The notes beneath the pieces were generated by a model that did not search any database, was not told where the DNA came from, and worked only from the letters and a program-made list of their open reading frames with translations. Of a DNA stretch of 28,715 bases, positions 19,916 to 27,153 are shown piece by piece. The position numbers and the translations under genes are program-made. The stretch is from positions 1-28,715 of the IMG/VR virus record IMGVR_UViG_3300037502_001357. One strand, 5' to 3'. Source of the DNA: a virus. Position 1 is the first letter of the stretch, and every line of letters begins with the position of its first letter.

Positions 19916-20953
19916 TTATGGTAACGCAGTTACGTACTTCATGTTTCGCTTGCAATCCCAGCAATGCGTGTCATCAGGCAGTCGCATGTTCTGAAGCATC
20001 GCTCCAAGCTCTTCGCTGTACCTCGATGCTGCGATGTCGCGTGCTGCCATTATGCCTTCTTGCAATTCGGCTTTATTTGACCCACGATTCACAATAACGG
20101 CAGTGTTCACGCGCTGATTCGGGCTCGTTGTTAGGGCATAGTTGTAAATCTCAACCGCCGTTGCATAGGCTAACGATAAGGCCATTGTACCACCAATCGA
20201 GCAGAGCCAACCTTGGCGGTCGCAGTTCACGTTATACGTTACGCTCATGCCTGTGGTGTACTTACTCGCTCGCGAGGTCAGCACATCCGTTCCGTTCGTT
20301 GTGAGCTCGATGCCTATCGCATCCACGAATGGGCAGATATGCGATTCCTTAACGCCCCCTCCACAGCTGGTGCAATTTCCCTTCTTTGGCGTGAACTTAA
20401 CCGTGTTCATTGTCGATTCATACACGATTGCAATATCGAGCTTGCGCCGTGCCGAGGTAAATGTCTTACCGATGAACTGATCGAGCGCACCCTCTGAATA
20501 GGTAATCGTCTCAATCAGCTTTCCGGTAGTCATATCGAAGATTAACACAGGCACGTTCGTATTGGTCGAAGCAATGGCAAGGTTAATATCGGCTAAGTAA
20601 AAGTTAAGGTAGGAAATCGTGTTCGGGTCAATCTTTAATCGGATGCCGCCATAGTTGCCAGCACCGAGGGCAGTCTGCACATTGGAATAGTTGCTCACAG
20701 CTTGCCCAATCCTACGGCTCTCGATGACCGTATCGCTCTTCATCATTGGGCTGAGTTTAGTCAGCACATCCGATGACAGCTTGCGCCATGCAAAGGCTCG
20801 CTTATCCTCAAACAGCTCAACGCCGTTGCGATATTGGTCGGTGATTATTTGACCGAGGAAGGTTTGATTAATCCCAAGGTCATCGATGTAGAGCCCTGTC
20901 GATGGCTCAACGCCAGCGCAGTCTCTTAATCCAAGCAGTGATTCAATGCACAT
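19916..20953 (-). CDS. Virion structural protein, possible connector, Cys-rich
   Basis: Protein of 345 residues beginning MCIESLLGLRDCAGVEPSTG. I do not recognise a named family, but gene order (directly after the capsid protein, before head-completion) supports a connector or neck role. It contains CxxC pairs (CTSCGGG near residue 194; CWDCK near the C-terminus) and single Cys that could hold metal or disulfides in the particle. It has its own -7 box (20968-20975), just behind the terminator of the capsid gene, so it can be expressed separately from the capsid protein. Confidence 0.8.
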   Translation of the reverse strand: MCIESLLGLRDCAGVEPSTGLYIDDLGINQTFLGQIITDQYRNGVELFEDKRAFAWRKLSSDVLTKLSPMMKSDTVIESRRIGQAVSNYSNVQTALGAGNYGGIRLKIDPNTISYLNFYLADINLAIASTNTNVPVLIFDMTTGKLIETITYSEGALDQFIGKTFTSARRKLDIAIVYESTMNTVKFTPKKGNCTSCGGGVKESHICPFVDAIGIELTTNGTDVLTSRASKYTTGMSVTYNVNCDRQGWLCSIGGTMALSLAYATAVEIYNYALTTSPNQRVNTAVIVNRGSNKAELQEGIMAARDIAASRYSEELGAMLQNMRLPDDTHCWDCKRNMKYVTALP

Positions 20954-20967
20954 CGCTTTAGTTTTTA

Positions 20968-20975
20968 CAAAGATA
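20968..20975 (-). promoter_or_regulatory. -7 box TATCTTTG before the connector gene
   Basis: Perfect TAnnTTTG match 14 nt upstream of the ATG at 20953, starting within the T-tract of the capsid terminator. No TTG at -33, since that position is inside the terminator hairpin. Confidence 0.5.
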
Positions 20976-21003
20976 AAAAAAAAGAGGGGTTGTTACACCC
21001 CTC
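20975..21003 (-). terminator. Intrinsic terminator after the major capsid gene
   Basis: GAGGGGT (coding strand 21003-20997) pairs with ACCCCTC (20990-20984), 6-nt loop, followed by a run of nine T (20983-20975). A strong rho-independent terminator for the capsid transcript. Confidence 0.85.
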
Positions 21004-21010
21004 ATTCAGT

Positions 21011-21079
21011 GGTTAGATTATCTAATCCATCTTGGGTCAATAGGTCTTCATCGGCTTGCGAGAGTAAACCTATCGACCC
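21011..21079 (-). other. Two further hairpins in the capsid 3' UTR
   Basis: Directly after the capsid stop, GGGTC plus ATAGGT (21034-21045) pair with ACCTAT plus GACCC (21068-21079), 11 bp with one mismatch and a 22-nt loop. Next, TTAGAT (21013-21018) pairs with ATCTAA (21020-21025) in a near-palindrome. Both precede the terminator and may protect the capsid mRNA from 3' decay. Confidence 0.6.
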
Positions 21080-21081
21080 GA

Positions 21082-22125
21082 TTACGGGTTTACGATGCTC
21101 ACGCAGTTAACGTAGTTAACGCCTGAATACTTATCGCCAGCCTCGTAGATGTCAGTTGGAAGAGTTACAATCTTTCCAGTTGTGGTTAACACAATTGACA
21201 AGTTGCCGCAGTCATCCTTCATCGTTAGGTCGCAAGGTACTCCAGCCGGTGTGAACACCAAGGTCTTTGAGTAATTGCTACCAGCAACAGGAGTGATGCC
21301 CTGGTTCCAATCAGCAAGGTTGAATGATAACCACTGGATTGCTCCGGCAGTTGTTACCAACGCTGAGGTCTGGTCACCTTGCGCAGCGGCTAAACGAGCA
21401 TCGTAAGCGAAGCCGAAGCCGTTCTGCTGTGTGATTGCCAACAAGTCCAAGCCATACTGCGAGCAACAGCCAGCAGCCATAGCGTTAGCGTAACGCTGCA
21501 TTGCAGCACCACCGAATGCAACAGGTGCGCCCGGATAGTTAGCCATGCGAGTTGCTTGCTGAATGTCAGCGATTGCGAATGGATTCGGCTCGGTTGCGCC
21601 GTTCATTGTTGCAATCTCCAAGCAGTCACCAGTTACAGTGTAGAAGCCTTCAACATCAGTGCCCCACTTTCCGATGTCAGCAACAGCTTGAACAGCGGCA
21701 GCAGAAGCAACCTTGCGATCGAGCACATCCATCAAACGCATTACCGACTCAAGTACGTAACGGCTGTTTTCCTGACAATGGCGAGCAATGTCAGCAGCGT
21801 TAATCAATTGAGATGCGATGTACGTATCTGTTGTGTCAACCGTGTACGTGGTTGTTGAATCGCCGTAAGTGTTGTCTGAAGTACAAGTAAGGATGTCACC
21901 TTCAGTTTCAACTTCGGTCTCAGGCAAACGCTGAATCCAACGAGCTTGAACGGTTTTTAATTTCCCACCACCGGGAGCAACCTCAGTGCGGATTAGTTTG
22001 GTGTTTTCAGGCGAAAGAAGAAACTCCAAGAATGGAAGCTGCTCGCGTTGCCCTACTTCGATGAATAACTCCGAAAGGCTCATCTGCACATTCGGGCATT
22101 CTGAAAGAATACGAGATATAGACAT
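21082..22125 (-). CDS. Major capsid protein
   Basis: Protein of 347 residues starting at the ATG at 22125 (MSISRILSECPNVQMSLSEL); the longer frame depends on a TTG at 22155. Identification rests on length, position after the scaffold and portal, its own promoter and terminator, and a composition typical of HK97-fold capsid proteins: N-terminal helix, the SENTKLIRTEVAPG-type E-loop-like region, an AADIARHCQENSRYVLESVM helix, and beta-rich C-terminal strands. The leader is strongly folded (22129-22213), so translation is probably regulated. No protease is encoded nearby, and the N-terminus shows no long delta domain; the separate scaffold fits this. Confidence 0.85.
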   Translation of the reverse strand: MSISRILSECPNVQMSLSELFIEVGQREQLPFLEFLLSPENTKLIRTEVAPGGGKLKTVQARWIQRLPETEVETEGDILTCTSDNTYGDSTTTYTVDTTDTYIASQLINAADIARHCQENSRYVLESVMRLMDVLDRKVASAAAVQAVADIGKWGTDVEGFYTVTGDCLEIATMNGATEPNPFAIADIQQATRMANYPGAPVAFGGAAMQRYANAMAAGCCSQYGLDLLAITQQNGFGFAYDARLAAAQGDQTSALVTTAGAIQWLSFNLADWNQGITPVAGSNYSKTLVFTPAGVPCDLTMKDDCGNLSIVLTTTGKIVTLPTDIYEAGDKYSGVNYVNCVSIVNP

Positions 22126-22128
22126 GAT

Positions 22129-22213
22129 TGATGTAGTATTAAAGAGACCTTCCAATTACAAAGGCTGGAAGTTGCGCCTACTTTGCCGCGATAAGTTGCG
22201 GCGCACTACATCA
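22129..22213 (-). promoter_or_regulatory. Structured 5' leader of the capsid gene (three-way junction)
   Basis: TGATGTAGT (22213-22205 on the coding strand) pairs perfectly with ACTACATCA (22137-22129), closing a junction with two inner hairpins: GCCGC/GCGGC (22202-22198 with 22189-22185, 8-nt loop) and CTTCCA/TGGAAG (22171-22166 with 22154-22149, 11-nt loop). The closing stem ends 4 nt before the ATG, so it covers the ribosome landing site. Confidence 0.7.
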
Positions 22214-22222
22214 TAGGTGCTG

Positions 22223-22256
22223 CAAAGATAAATAAAAAAAGCCTGCATTGCTGCAA
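22223..22256 (-). promoter_or_regulatory. Promoter of the capsid gene
   Basis: -7 box TATCTTTG (22230-22223), with TTG (22256-22254) 23 bp upstream inside the preceding terminator stem. It would give a capsid leader of about 90-95 nt. Confidence 0.6.
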
Positions 22257-22259
22257 GCT
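22234..22259 (-). terminator. Intrinsic terminator before the capsid gene
   Basis: AGCTTGCA (22259-22252) pairs with TGCAGGCT (22247-22240) with one G-U pair, capped by a GCAA tetraloop of the GNRA type and followed by seven T. It ends the portal-to-decoration transcript. Confidence 0.85.
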
Positions 22260-22316
22260 CTTTCATTTTTTGCCTAAACTATTGGTATGACTGAATAAAG
22301 AACGAGCCGCAATATA

Positions 22317-22589
22317 CTACGGCAAATCGATTCTTCCAAAAAAAGGTTTGTCACTTACCGACCTTCGCCCCTCGCAGCTCCAAAGCTGCCGAGCCCACCA
22401 ATTCGCCGAGCCTTTCGGCGAAGGGATGCCAGCACTACGAGCGCAGTAAGAATTGCCTGCATCAGTGCCGGGCTTAATCCGATAGCCTTCAGCACCAAAG
22501 TGAATCTCATTGCCGTCATCATCTACCGCCTTGTATTTCTTACCAGCGCGATCGGATGCCGTGACATTGTAGCCCTCATATTGCGGCAT
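22317..22589 (-). CDS. Small conserved phage protein of the head operon, 90 residues
   Basis: Begins MPQYEGYNVTASDRAGKKYK. The pattern NVTxSDRAGKKYKAV...IHFGAEGYRIKPGTDAGNSYCARS...WARQLWSCEGRRS is one I recall in small proteins of Bacteroidetes phages and also of large DNA viruses (DUF5872-like: KKY, HFG, YCARS, W-C-G-K); function there is unknown. It overlaps the preceding 53-residue gene by 14 nt and is the last gene before the capsid terminator-promoter. Virion decoration or head assembly is plausible by position. Confidence 0.8.
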   Translation of the reverse strand: MPQYEGYNVTASDRAGKKYKAVDDDGNEIHFGAEGYRIKPGTDAGNSYCARSAGIPSPKGSANWWARQLWSCEGRRSVSDKPFFGRIDLP

Positions 22590-22737
22590 TGAATTCCCTC
22601 ATTAGTTTATTCTCAAGATAAGTAAGCACTATCTCAAGTGCTTTTGTTAGGTCGGTTGGCGTGACCATTTCCGATTCCTTACCTTGCCGCCATTCGGCAT
22701 GGTGCTTCAATATCTTATATGCTTGCTTAACGGTCAT
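22576..22737 (-). CDS. 53-residue small phage protein
   Basis: Read directly: it begins MTVKQAYKILKHHAEWRQGK and ends LENKLMREFNAAI. The ATG overlaps the scaffold stop as ATGA, and its end overlaps the next gene by 14 nt. The pattern AYKIL-x3-x-EWRxG...P-x-x-x-x-x-ALEIVL is one I recall in small Bacteroidetes phage proteins. Two helices, no known function; it is made with the head proteins. Confidence 0.82.
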   Translation of the reverse strand: MTVKQAYKILKHHAEWRQGKESEMVTPTDLTKALEIVLTYLENKLMREFNAAI

Positions 22738-23558
22738 TTGGTAAAGAATCTTGGGTTAACACCTTTGATGCGTTTATCTGCTTGACTTTCGAGCGGTGGA
22801 ATGATAGCCTGCCCCGGTCTTGGCACACGCTGCCCAGCCGATGGGTTCTTTTGAATGATGCCCGCTGCGGTTGCCTCTTGCAACAGCACATCGGATAGAT
22901 TCAGAAATGAGCCTGCCTTCTCTTTGCTTTTGAGCCGCTCGCCGCTCTTCTTATCTTTCACGAATATATTGCCATCGTCCTCTAAATCGATTGCGTACTT
23001 CTCGCCGATGGTAGCCTTAAAGCCTTTGATGGTGAACTCATTCACAGATGGGTCGAGCTTTATTGCTGAAAGCTCCTTCTCAAATGTGTGGTTAATCTTT
23101 GTGAGCTTCTGCTCTTCGGCCATCTTCTGCTTGAACTGCTCGAACTGATTGATTGCTTCTTGGCGTGCCGTGTCAATCTCGGTCAGTTTGCGCTCAAGTG
23201 ATTTGTGCTTTTTCTCCCATTCCTTTACCAGCTCTTCGCTGCCCGATTTATCGGCTCGTTGCTGCCACTCTTCTTGCTGCTTTTCATAAGCCTCGCGAGC
23301 ACGTTCGGATGCCATGCGTAATACATCTTGCGCCTTCTTGTCCTTGAAATCTTCTTCAGTAAGCGTAACTCCGAATGGCTCAAATGCTCGTTTAGCAACG
23401 TGAGCGATAGTGCCATTAATTTTTCCGAGCTTTTCGTTTAGCTCCTTGCTGTTTACCCAGTTCTCCTGAAATTTCTCTTTTGCTTCCTCGAGGCTCTCGG
23501 CTTCGTTTAGGTTTAGGAAGTTCACTATCTCCAGTGCTTCCTCCGGTTTGATCGGCAT
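22734..23558 (-). CDS. Capsid scaffolding protein (GP20-like)
   Basis: Protein of 274 residues. An N-terminal helical region (MPIKPEEALEIVNFLNLNEA) and a long charged coiled coil (about 75-165, for example EEWQQRADKSGSEELVKEWE) precede a small globular part (GFKATIGEKYAIDLEDDGNI) and a basic Pro-rich tail ending RIKGVNPRFFTK. The high Lys/Glu content, coiled coil, and position between portal/MuF and the capsid gene are those of scaffolds, which organise capsid assembly and leave the head. The family name is a judgement from layout. Confidence 0.82.
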   Translation of the reverse strand: MPIKPEEALEIVNFLNLNEAESLEEAKEKFQENWVNSKELNEKLGKINGTIAHVAKRAFEPFGVTLTEEDFKDKKAQDVLRMASERAREAYEKQQEEWQQRADKSGSEELVKEWEKKHKSLERKLTEIDTARQEAINQFEQFKQKMAEEQKLTKINHTFEKELSAIKLDPSVNEFTIKGFKATIGEKYAIDLEDDGNIFVKDKKSGERLKSKEKAGSFLNLSDVLLQEATAAGIIQKNPSAGQRVPRPGQAIIPPLESQADKRIKGVNPRFFTK

Positions 23559-23682
23559 ATAGTATAGGGGTGTTAATTGGTTGCAATGTTAATTCCTTTG
23601 CGCCCTTCTTTGTTAGAAGGTAATCGGCCACCAAATCAGAGGCTTTGATTATTCGGCCATCGCTTAAAATTAGGTGTCTCAT
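23416..23682 (-). CDS. 88-residue ORF, leaderless, overlapping the scaffold start
   Basis: The frame starts MRHLILSDGRIIKASDLVAD with its ATG 4 nt after a TACCTTTG box. The first about 41 residues lie in DNA not used by any other gene and look like a compact domain (strand-helix-strand). The last about 47 residues (KPKRSREPRGSKREISGELG and on) overlap the scaffold in another frame and are basic and low-complexity. The N-terminal part is therefore credible; the overlap of 143 nt is unusual for this genome. A frameshift joining the N-terminal part to the scaffold is an alternative. Confidence 0.6.
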   Translation of the reverse strand: MRHLILSDGRIIKASDLVADYLLTKKGAKELTLQPINTPILYADQTGGSTGDSELPKPKRSREPRGSKREISGELGKQQGAKRKARKN

Positions 23683-23686
23683 TTAG

Positions 23687-23715
23687 CAAAGGTAAATAAA
23701 TTTTGAATTAATCAA
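23687..23715 (-). promoter_or_regulatory. Promoter before the 88-residue ORF and scaffold
   Basis: -7 box TACCTTTG (23694-23687) with TTG (23715-23713) 18 bp upstream, overlapping the end of the MuF gene. Four nucleotides separate the box from the ATG at 23682, implying a leaderless mRNA. Confidence 0.55.
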
Positions 23716-24619
23716 TATACCCCTCAGCCCTTGCGCGAGCCTTAACGGTGTCGGGCACTTTACGTTCAGGCACAGGCACGAGATAGTGTCGGCAATTCCA
23801 CCCCCCTACAAGCGTAAATATCGACTTACTATCCGTGCCATCAATGCGCCCCGCCCATGTGCCGTCTTGAATGTCTTTAATGCCTCCGCTATTCTTACCA
23901 TCGCCCCAAGCCTCAATCTCTTTCTTGTGGAATATCTTGCCCTCGCGATGCTCGCAGAATGGGCGGGTTGTGGATATTTCGCCGCCAAGGTATTCGTACC
24001 ATTCAATGCCGAGTTCATCATTAACAGCGGCTGAATAGCTACGGTCTGCAACGGCTTGCGCTGTGGTGGCTGTTGTCTTAATGTTAGCCAGCAATCGCCC
24101 ATCGCTGGTGTCCGTTCCGGTAACGGTTGCCTCAAGAGCATTCACCGCTTCGCGCAGCGGTGCTCGCGCTGCGATGTTGGTTGTTAACTGCTCAAGGAAT
24201 GGTTGAGTGAATCGAGCATCCAAGCCGCTGCCGTAGAATGTATTGATTGCATTCTGCTTGGATATTTGAAGCAGTTGTTTCTGCACTTCGGTTGGCTCGA
24301 ATGCGCTCTCGAATGTCCGTGCAATCTCGTTAGTGAGCTGCACCCCTTCATCGATTGAACCGAGGAACGAGCGAACGGCCTCCTTGTATTCACTACCAGC
24401 CAAGACCTTCTTGAGCTCATCAGCAATGAGGCTGATGCGCCTGATGTTGCCTTCGGTCTGCTCGATGTTACCCGCTGCGCTAACATCCATGTCATCGAGT
24501 ATTGGACGAATCTTGCGCCATATCTCGGCTTGAGTCTTTACCGCTGCTGTTGCCAGCTTATCCGGGACCGACTCGAATAGCTTAATCTTTTGGTTTACGA
24601 GCGAATCAAACGAGGCCAT
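23708..24619 (-). CDS. Minor head protein, MuF (Mu gpF-like)
   Basis: Protein of 303 residues. The long helical N-terminal part (1-200) is followed by the MuF signature: WYEYLGGEISTTRPFCEHRE (207-226) with R219 and C222, then KDIQDGTWAGRI and GGWNCRHYLVPVPE (272-285) with C276, R277 and H278. MuF proteins attach to the portal and take part in head assembly or DNA ejection; some carry toxin domains, but none is visible here. The ATG at 24619 lies 14 nt inside the end of the portal gene, the usual coupling of portal and MuF. Confidence 0.93.
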   Translation of the reverse strand: MASFDSLVNQKIKLFESVPDKLATAAVKTQAEIWRKIRPILDDMDVSAAGNIEQTEGNIRRISLIADELKKVLAGSEYKEAVRSFLGSIDEGVQLTNEIARTFESAFEPTEVQKQLLQISKQNAINTFYGSGLDARFTQPFLEQLTTNIAARAPLREAVNALEATVTGTDTSDGRLLANIKTTATTAQAVADRSYSAAVNDELGIEWYEYLGGEISTTRPFCEHREGKIFHKKEIEAWGDGKNSGGIKDIQDGTWAGRIDGTDSKSIFTLVGGWNCRHYLVPVPERKVPDTVKARARAEGYID

Positions 24620-26513
24620 TCAATAGTTCCTGTTGCGCCTGTTGAATCGGGTCGAGCTGCACGGCAATCTTATCCGATGCCAAGCGGTTAAGTGCTGCAA
24701 TCTGTTCGCTCATTGGTAGGTCGATGAATCGCTGTGCATCCTCGGTAGGGATGTGATTGCGAATAAGCTCCATGATAAGCTGTGGTGCGCTGTGGTGAAT
24801 TACATCCTGATATTTCTCAATCGTGCCATTGGCAACGCGAAGAGCAATGTCTGCGCTGTTCATTAGTAGCAATTCATCAGCGTTGAGGATTAAGTCATAT
24901 ACCGCACTTGTCTCTTCGTCTGTGTAGTGAATTGCTTTGATGTAATTGTACACATTCGAGAACGTAATCGATGGAGGAACACCGGCCTTCACACCTTCGC
25001 TGATAACAGCCAAGTAATCGCTCGGGGTGCTGATGTCGAATGATGTCGGGTACACAAGATTGACACCGCCAAAGAAGTCACCATAACGCATGCGCCCCAT
25101 CGTTACCAAGCAGAACTCGTAAAGGTTGAATAGCTGGTCTGATATAGGCTTAATAAACGCATAGAGCGCACGTAGCTTATTCAATGAGCCTGTGGCTGTC
25201 GATGCTTCTCCGATGGTTCCGGTTTCGTCTGATGAAGGCAAATGCAATATCCTGCGAGCCTTTGCCATTTGTTGCTCAATCTCGATGCGAAGGAAGTTAA
25301 GCGTGTCCATCGGTGGGCTAACGAACTTCAAGTATTCGCCACTCAATGCGCTGTCCCCTTCGCTTAATGCGGTCTTAGGTTTAATAAGTAGCATCCCTGT
25401 CGGGCTGAATCGGCTCTTCACGCCCGAGCCATTACAGCTCGAGCAAGTGCGATACCCGCCATTGATTGGGTCGAAGATTTGACCGTCTTGACATTTGTTA
25501 CCTTCGCGGTCAGTAAACTCGCAAATCTCTCCCAGCGCAACCATGAAAGGGAACGCACTTGTCGCTTTGCTGATTTGCAAGTAGCTTTCATCGAGGATAA
25601 CCTGATCGAGCAATGGCACGGCTGTGATGAAGGGCGATTGGAAGTTAATCTCCCCACCGATAAGCTGCGGCATCCCTTGTAGCTTTTGGCATGGCACATA
25701 TCCGAGATTGTGCGAATAGTAAAGCACAGGCTCGCTGAATGTATAGTCCGATTTCTTACCGACCTGATACACCTTCCAGATGTTCATCGTGTCGTAAATC
25801 TCCAGCACGATGCCGCTCTTCTCGGTCTTGCTGCCAGCCTTTACTTCTGAGCGTTCATCGCAAATAACCATGTAGTATTCGCCGTACTTCTGCCCGACAA
25901 TGCTCTTGCATGAGTAGTATTCAGGCATCGGCTTAATGAGCTCGTTACTTACAACTTCTTCGCCTTGCTCATTCTCATAGGTGTCAATGTAATCGGGCTC
26001 GATTGCAATGATGCCATTCGGGTCGATTAGCTTCAGCGTTGGGAGCATTGTCTTAACGAATGCTTCCAAAGAACCGAACCGCTCAATCTCTTGGTTCACG
26101 TATCGCTGGAAGGTGTCTTCGCCAAATATTGGCTCAACTTCGGGGTTATATCTGATGCTCCAGTTCTGGTCCGCGAACGCTCGGCTTATCGTAGCTTTGA
26201 AGTCCTCAAACACCGACAGCGTTGTAGGCTTGTAGTTTGCTTTGATGTATTCAGCCTGTGCATCGGTTTGGTTCGGAGCTCGAACGCTTAACAAGTGCGC
26301 CGGGTAAATGTCAGGCCGAGTGTGCGGCAAGATGCTGTCATACATCTTAGCGGCATAGTTATACCCCGACCAATACTCAGGATATTGACTCACGCCTGTG
26401 CGCTGCTTAGTGATTGGATTGATAGGTGTCTTCATTGCTGCAGCTTCCCAACCCTTGTGCAGCATTGCGAACTTACTTACAATCTTATCAATGTCCTCAG
26501 TAGTTAGTGCCAT
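24606..26513 (-). CDS. Portal protein
   Basis: 635 residues starting at the ATG at 26513 (MALTTEDIDKIVSKFAMLHK), which shares a base with the stop of the microgene (TAATG); an in-frame ATG at 26561 lies inside that microgene. Evidence: size, position before MuF and scaffold, and the layout of portal proteins: an alpha/beta wing (EFGSLEAF to LVYPTSF), an SSDETGTIGEASTATGSLNK segment before the long stem helix KPISDQLFNLYEFCLVTMGR, and a helical crown. Residues about 331-360 carry four Cys (CEFTDREGNKC, CSSCNGSG), a likely zinc site inserted in the wing. It forms the DNA gate and docks TerL. Confidence 0.87.
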   Translation of the reverse strand: MALTTEDIDKIVSKFAMLHKGWEAAAMKTPINPITKQRTGVSQYPEYWSGYNYAAKMYDSILPHTRPDIYPAHLLSVRAPNQTDAQAEYIKANYKPTTLSVFEDFKATISRAFADQNWSIRYNPEVEPIFGEDTFQRYVNQEIERFGSLEAFVKTMLPTLKLIDPNGIIAIEPDYIDTYENEQGEEVVSNELIKPMPEYYSCKSIVGQKYGEYYMVICDERSEVKAGSKTEKSGIVLEIYDTMNIWKVYQVGKKSDYTFSEPVLYYSHNLGYVPCQKLQGMPQLIGGEINFQSPFITAVPLLDQVILDESYLQISKATSAFPFMVALGEICEFTDREGNKCQDGQIFDPINGGYRTCSSCNGSGVKSRFSPTGMLLIKPKTALSEGDSALSGEYLKFVSPPMDTLNFLRIEIEQQMAKARRILHLPSSDETGTIGEASTATGSLNKLRALYAFIKPISDQLFNLYEFCLVTMGRMRYGDFFGGVNLVYPTSFDISTPSDYLAVISEGVKAGVPPSITFSNVYNYIKAIHYTDEETSAVYDLILNADELLLMNSADIALRVANGTIEKYQDVIHHSAPQLIMELIRNHIPTEDAQRFIDLPMSEQIAALNRLASDKIAVQLDPIQQAQQELLNGLV

Positions 26514-26593
26514 TATGCAACTGCTTTTGTCGTTGGTTGGTTTATGATGTGCGAGCCGCATGACTTAGAGCGGCAGAAGGTTAGTGCTTTCAT
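26513..26593 (-). CDS. 26-residue microgene between methyltransferase and portal
   Basis: Starts MKALTFCRSKSCGSHIINQP and ends TTKAVA. The ATG overlaps the methyltransferase stop (ATGA) and the TAA overlaps the portal ATG (TAATG), so it is perfectly coupled at both ends. A CRSKSCGSH cluster (Cys, Cys, His) and basic residues suggest a metal-binding or nucleic-acid-touching peptide. Alternatively its only task is to carry ribosomes to the portal start. It is too short for standard gene callers. Confidence 0.6.
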   Translation of the reverse strand: MKALTFCRSKSCGSHIINQPTTKAVA

Positions 26594-27153
26594 CGTTTCA
26601 GAATTGATAAGCCACGCCCCTCAGAAGTGTTGAGCGTAACTATGTTATACTTATAATGAGCTGCGTATTCCATCAGCTTCCTCACATCAGGAATGTGAAT
26701 AGTATCGTGATAGGCAAGTATGCCACCTGCGGCGAGCACACGCTCAACCTCTTTGAACTCGGGTAATATATTCGCCCAGCTATGGTCTCCATCGACAAAG
26801 ATAAAGTCGAAGTGATTTGCCGGAAAGCCTTTGAGCAAGGTTATGGATTCACCGAGCTTGAAGTCAACAGCAACGCCATTGCCATCAAGCTTATGCTTGC
26901 GATAATCGTTAATATCAAGCCCAGCATAATAACCGCCAACTGGTAAGGCTTCAATCATCTTAATGGATGTCTCGCCCTCGAATACTCCAATCTCAAGTGC
27001 TGTCTTTACTTGGTGCATTTTAATTAACGCTCCAATAAACTCGCACACATCGGGCTCGCTGTTCCAATCGTGTCGGGCTACCTCTTTGAATGTTTCGGTA
27101 GTCACAATCTTCTTTGGTCTGCCTTTCTTTGGCTTATCGCTTTGGGTCTGCAT
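26590..27153 (-). CDS. Class I SAM-dependent methyltransferase (Methyltransf_24-like)
   Basis: Protein of 187 residues. An N-terminal basic tail (KPKKGRPKKI, AT-hook-like) precedes a Rossmann fold: motif I LEIGVFEGETS (53-63), acidic end of strand 2 at GLDIND (78-83), and FDFIFVDGDHSWANI (115-129), the DGDH signature of Methyltransf_24 proteins, which usually methylate sugars or small molecules. It overlaps the glycosyltransferase gene by 20 nt, so both may build or cap the same glycan. A role in modifying virion or host-surface glycan is inferred. Confidence 0.88.
   Translation of the reverse strand: MQTQSDKPKKGRPKKIVTTETFKEVARHDWNSEPDVCEFIGALIKMHQVKTALEIGVFEGETSIKMIEALPVGGYYAGLDINDYRKHKLDGNGVAVDFKLGESITLLKGFPANHFDFIFVDGDHSWANILPEFKEVERVLAAGGILAYHDTIHIPDVRKLMEYAAHYKYNIVTLNTSEGRGLSILKR

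Noticed and set aside
19606-20097. Plus-strand 163-residue ORF opposite the head-completion and connector genes
   Set aside because: Antisense shadow; Cys/Arg-rich unnatural composition.
22126-22155. Upstream TTG start for the capsid gene
   Set aside because: It would place the start within the folded leader; the ATG at 22125 fits the promoter, fold and typical N-terminus.
23806-24141. Minus-strand 111-residue ORF inside the MuF gene
   Set aside because: Out-of-frame shadow of MuF with Arg/Leu/Pro-rich composition and no start context.
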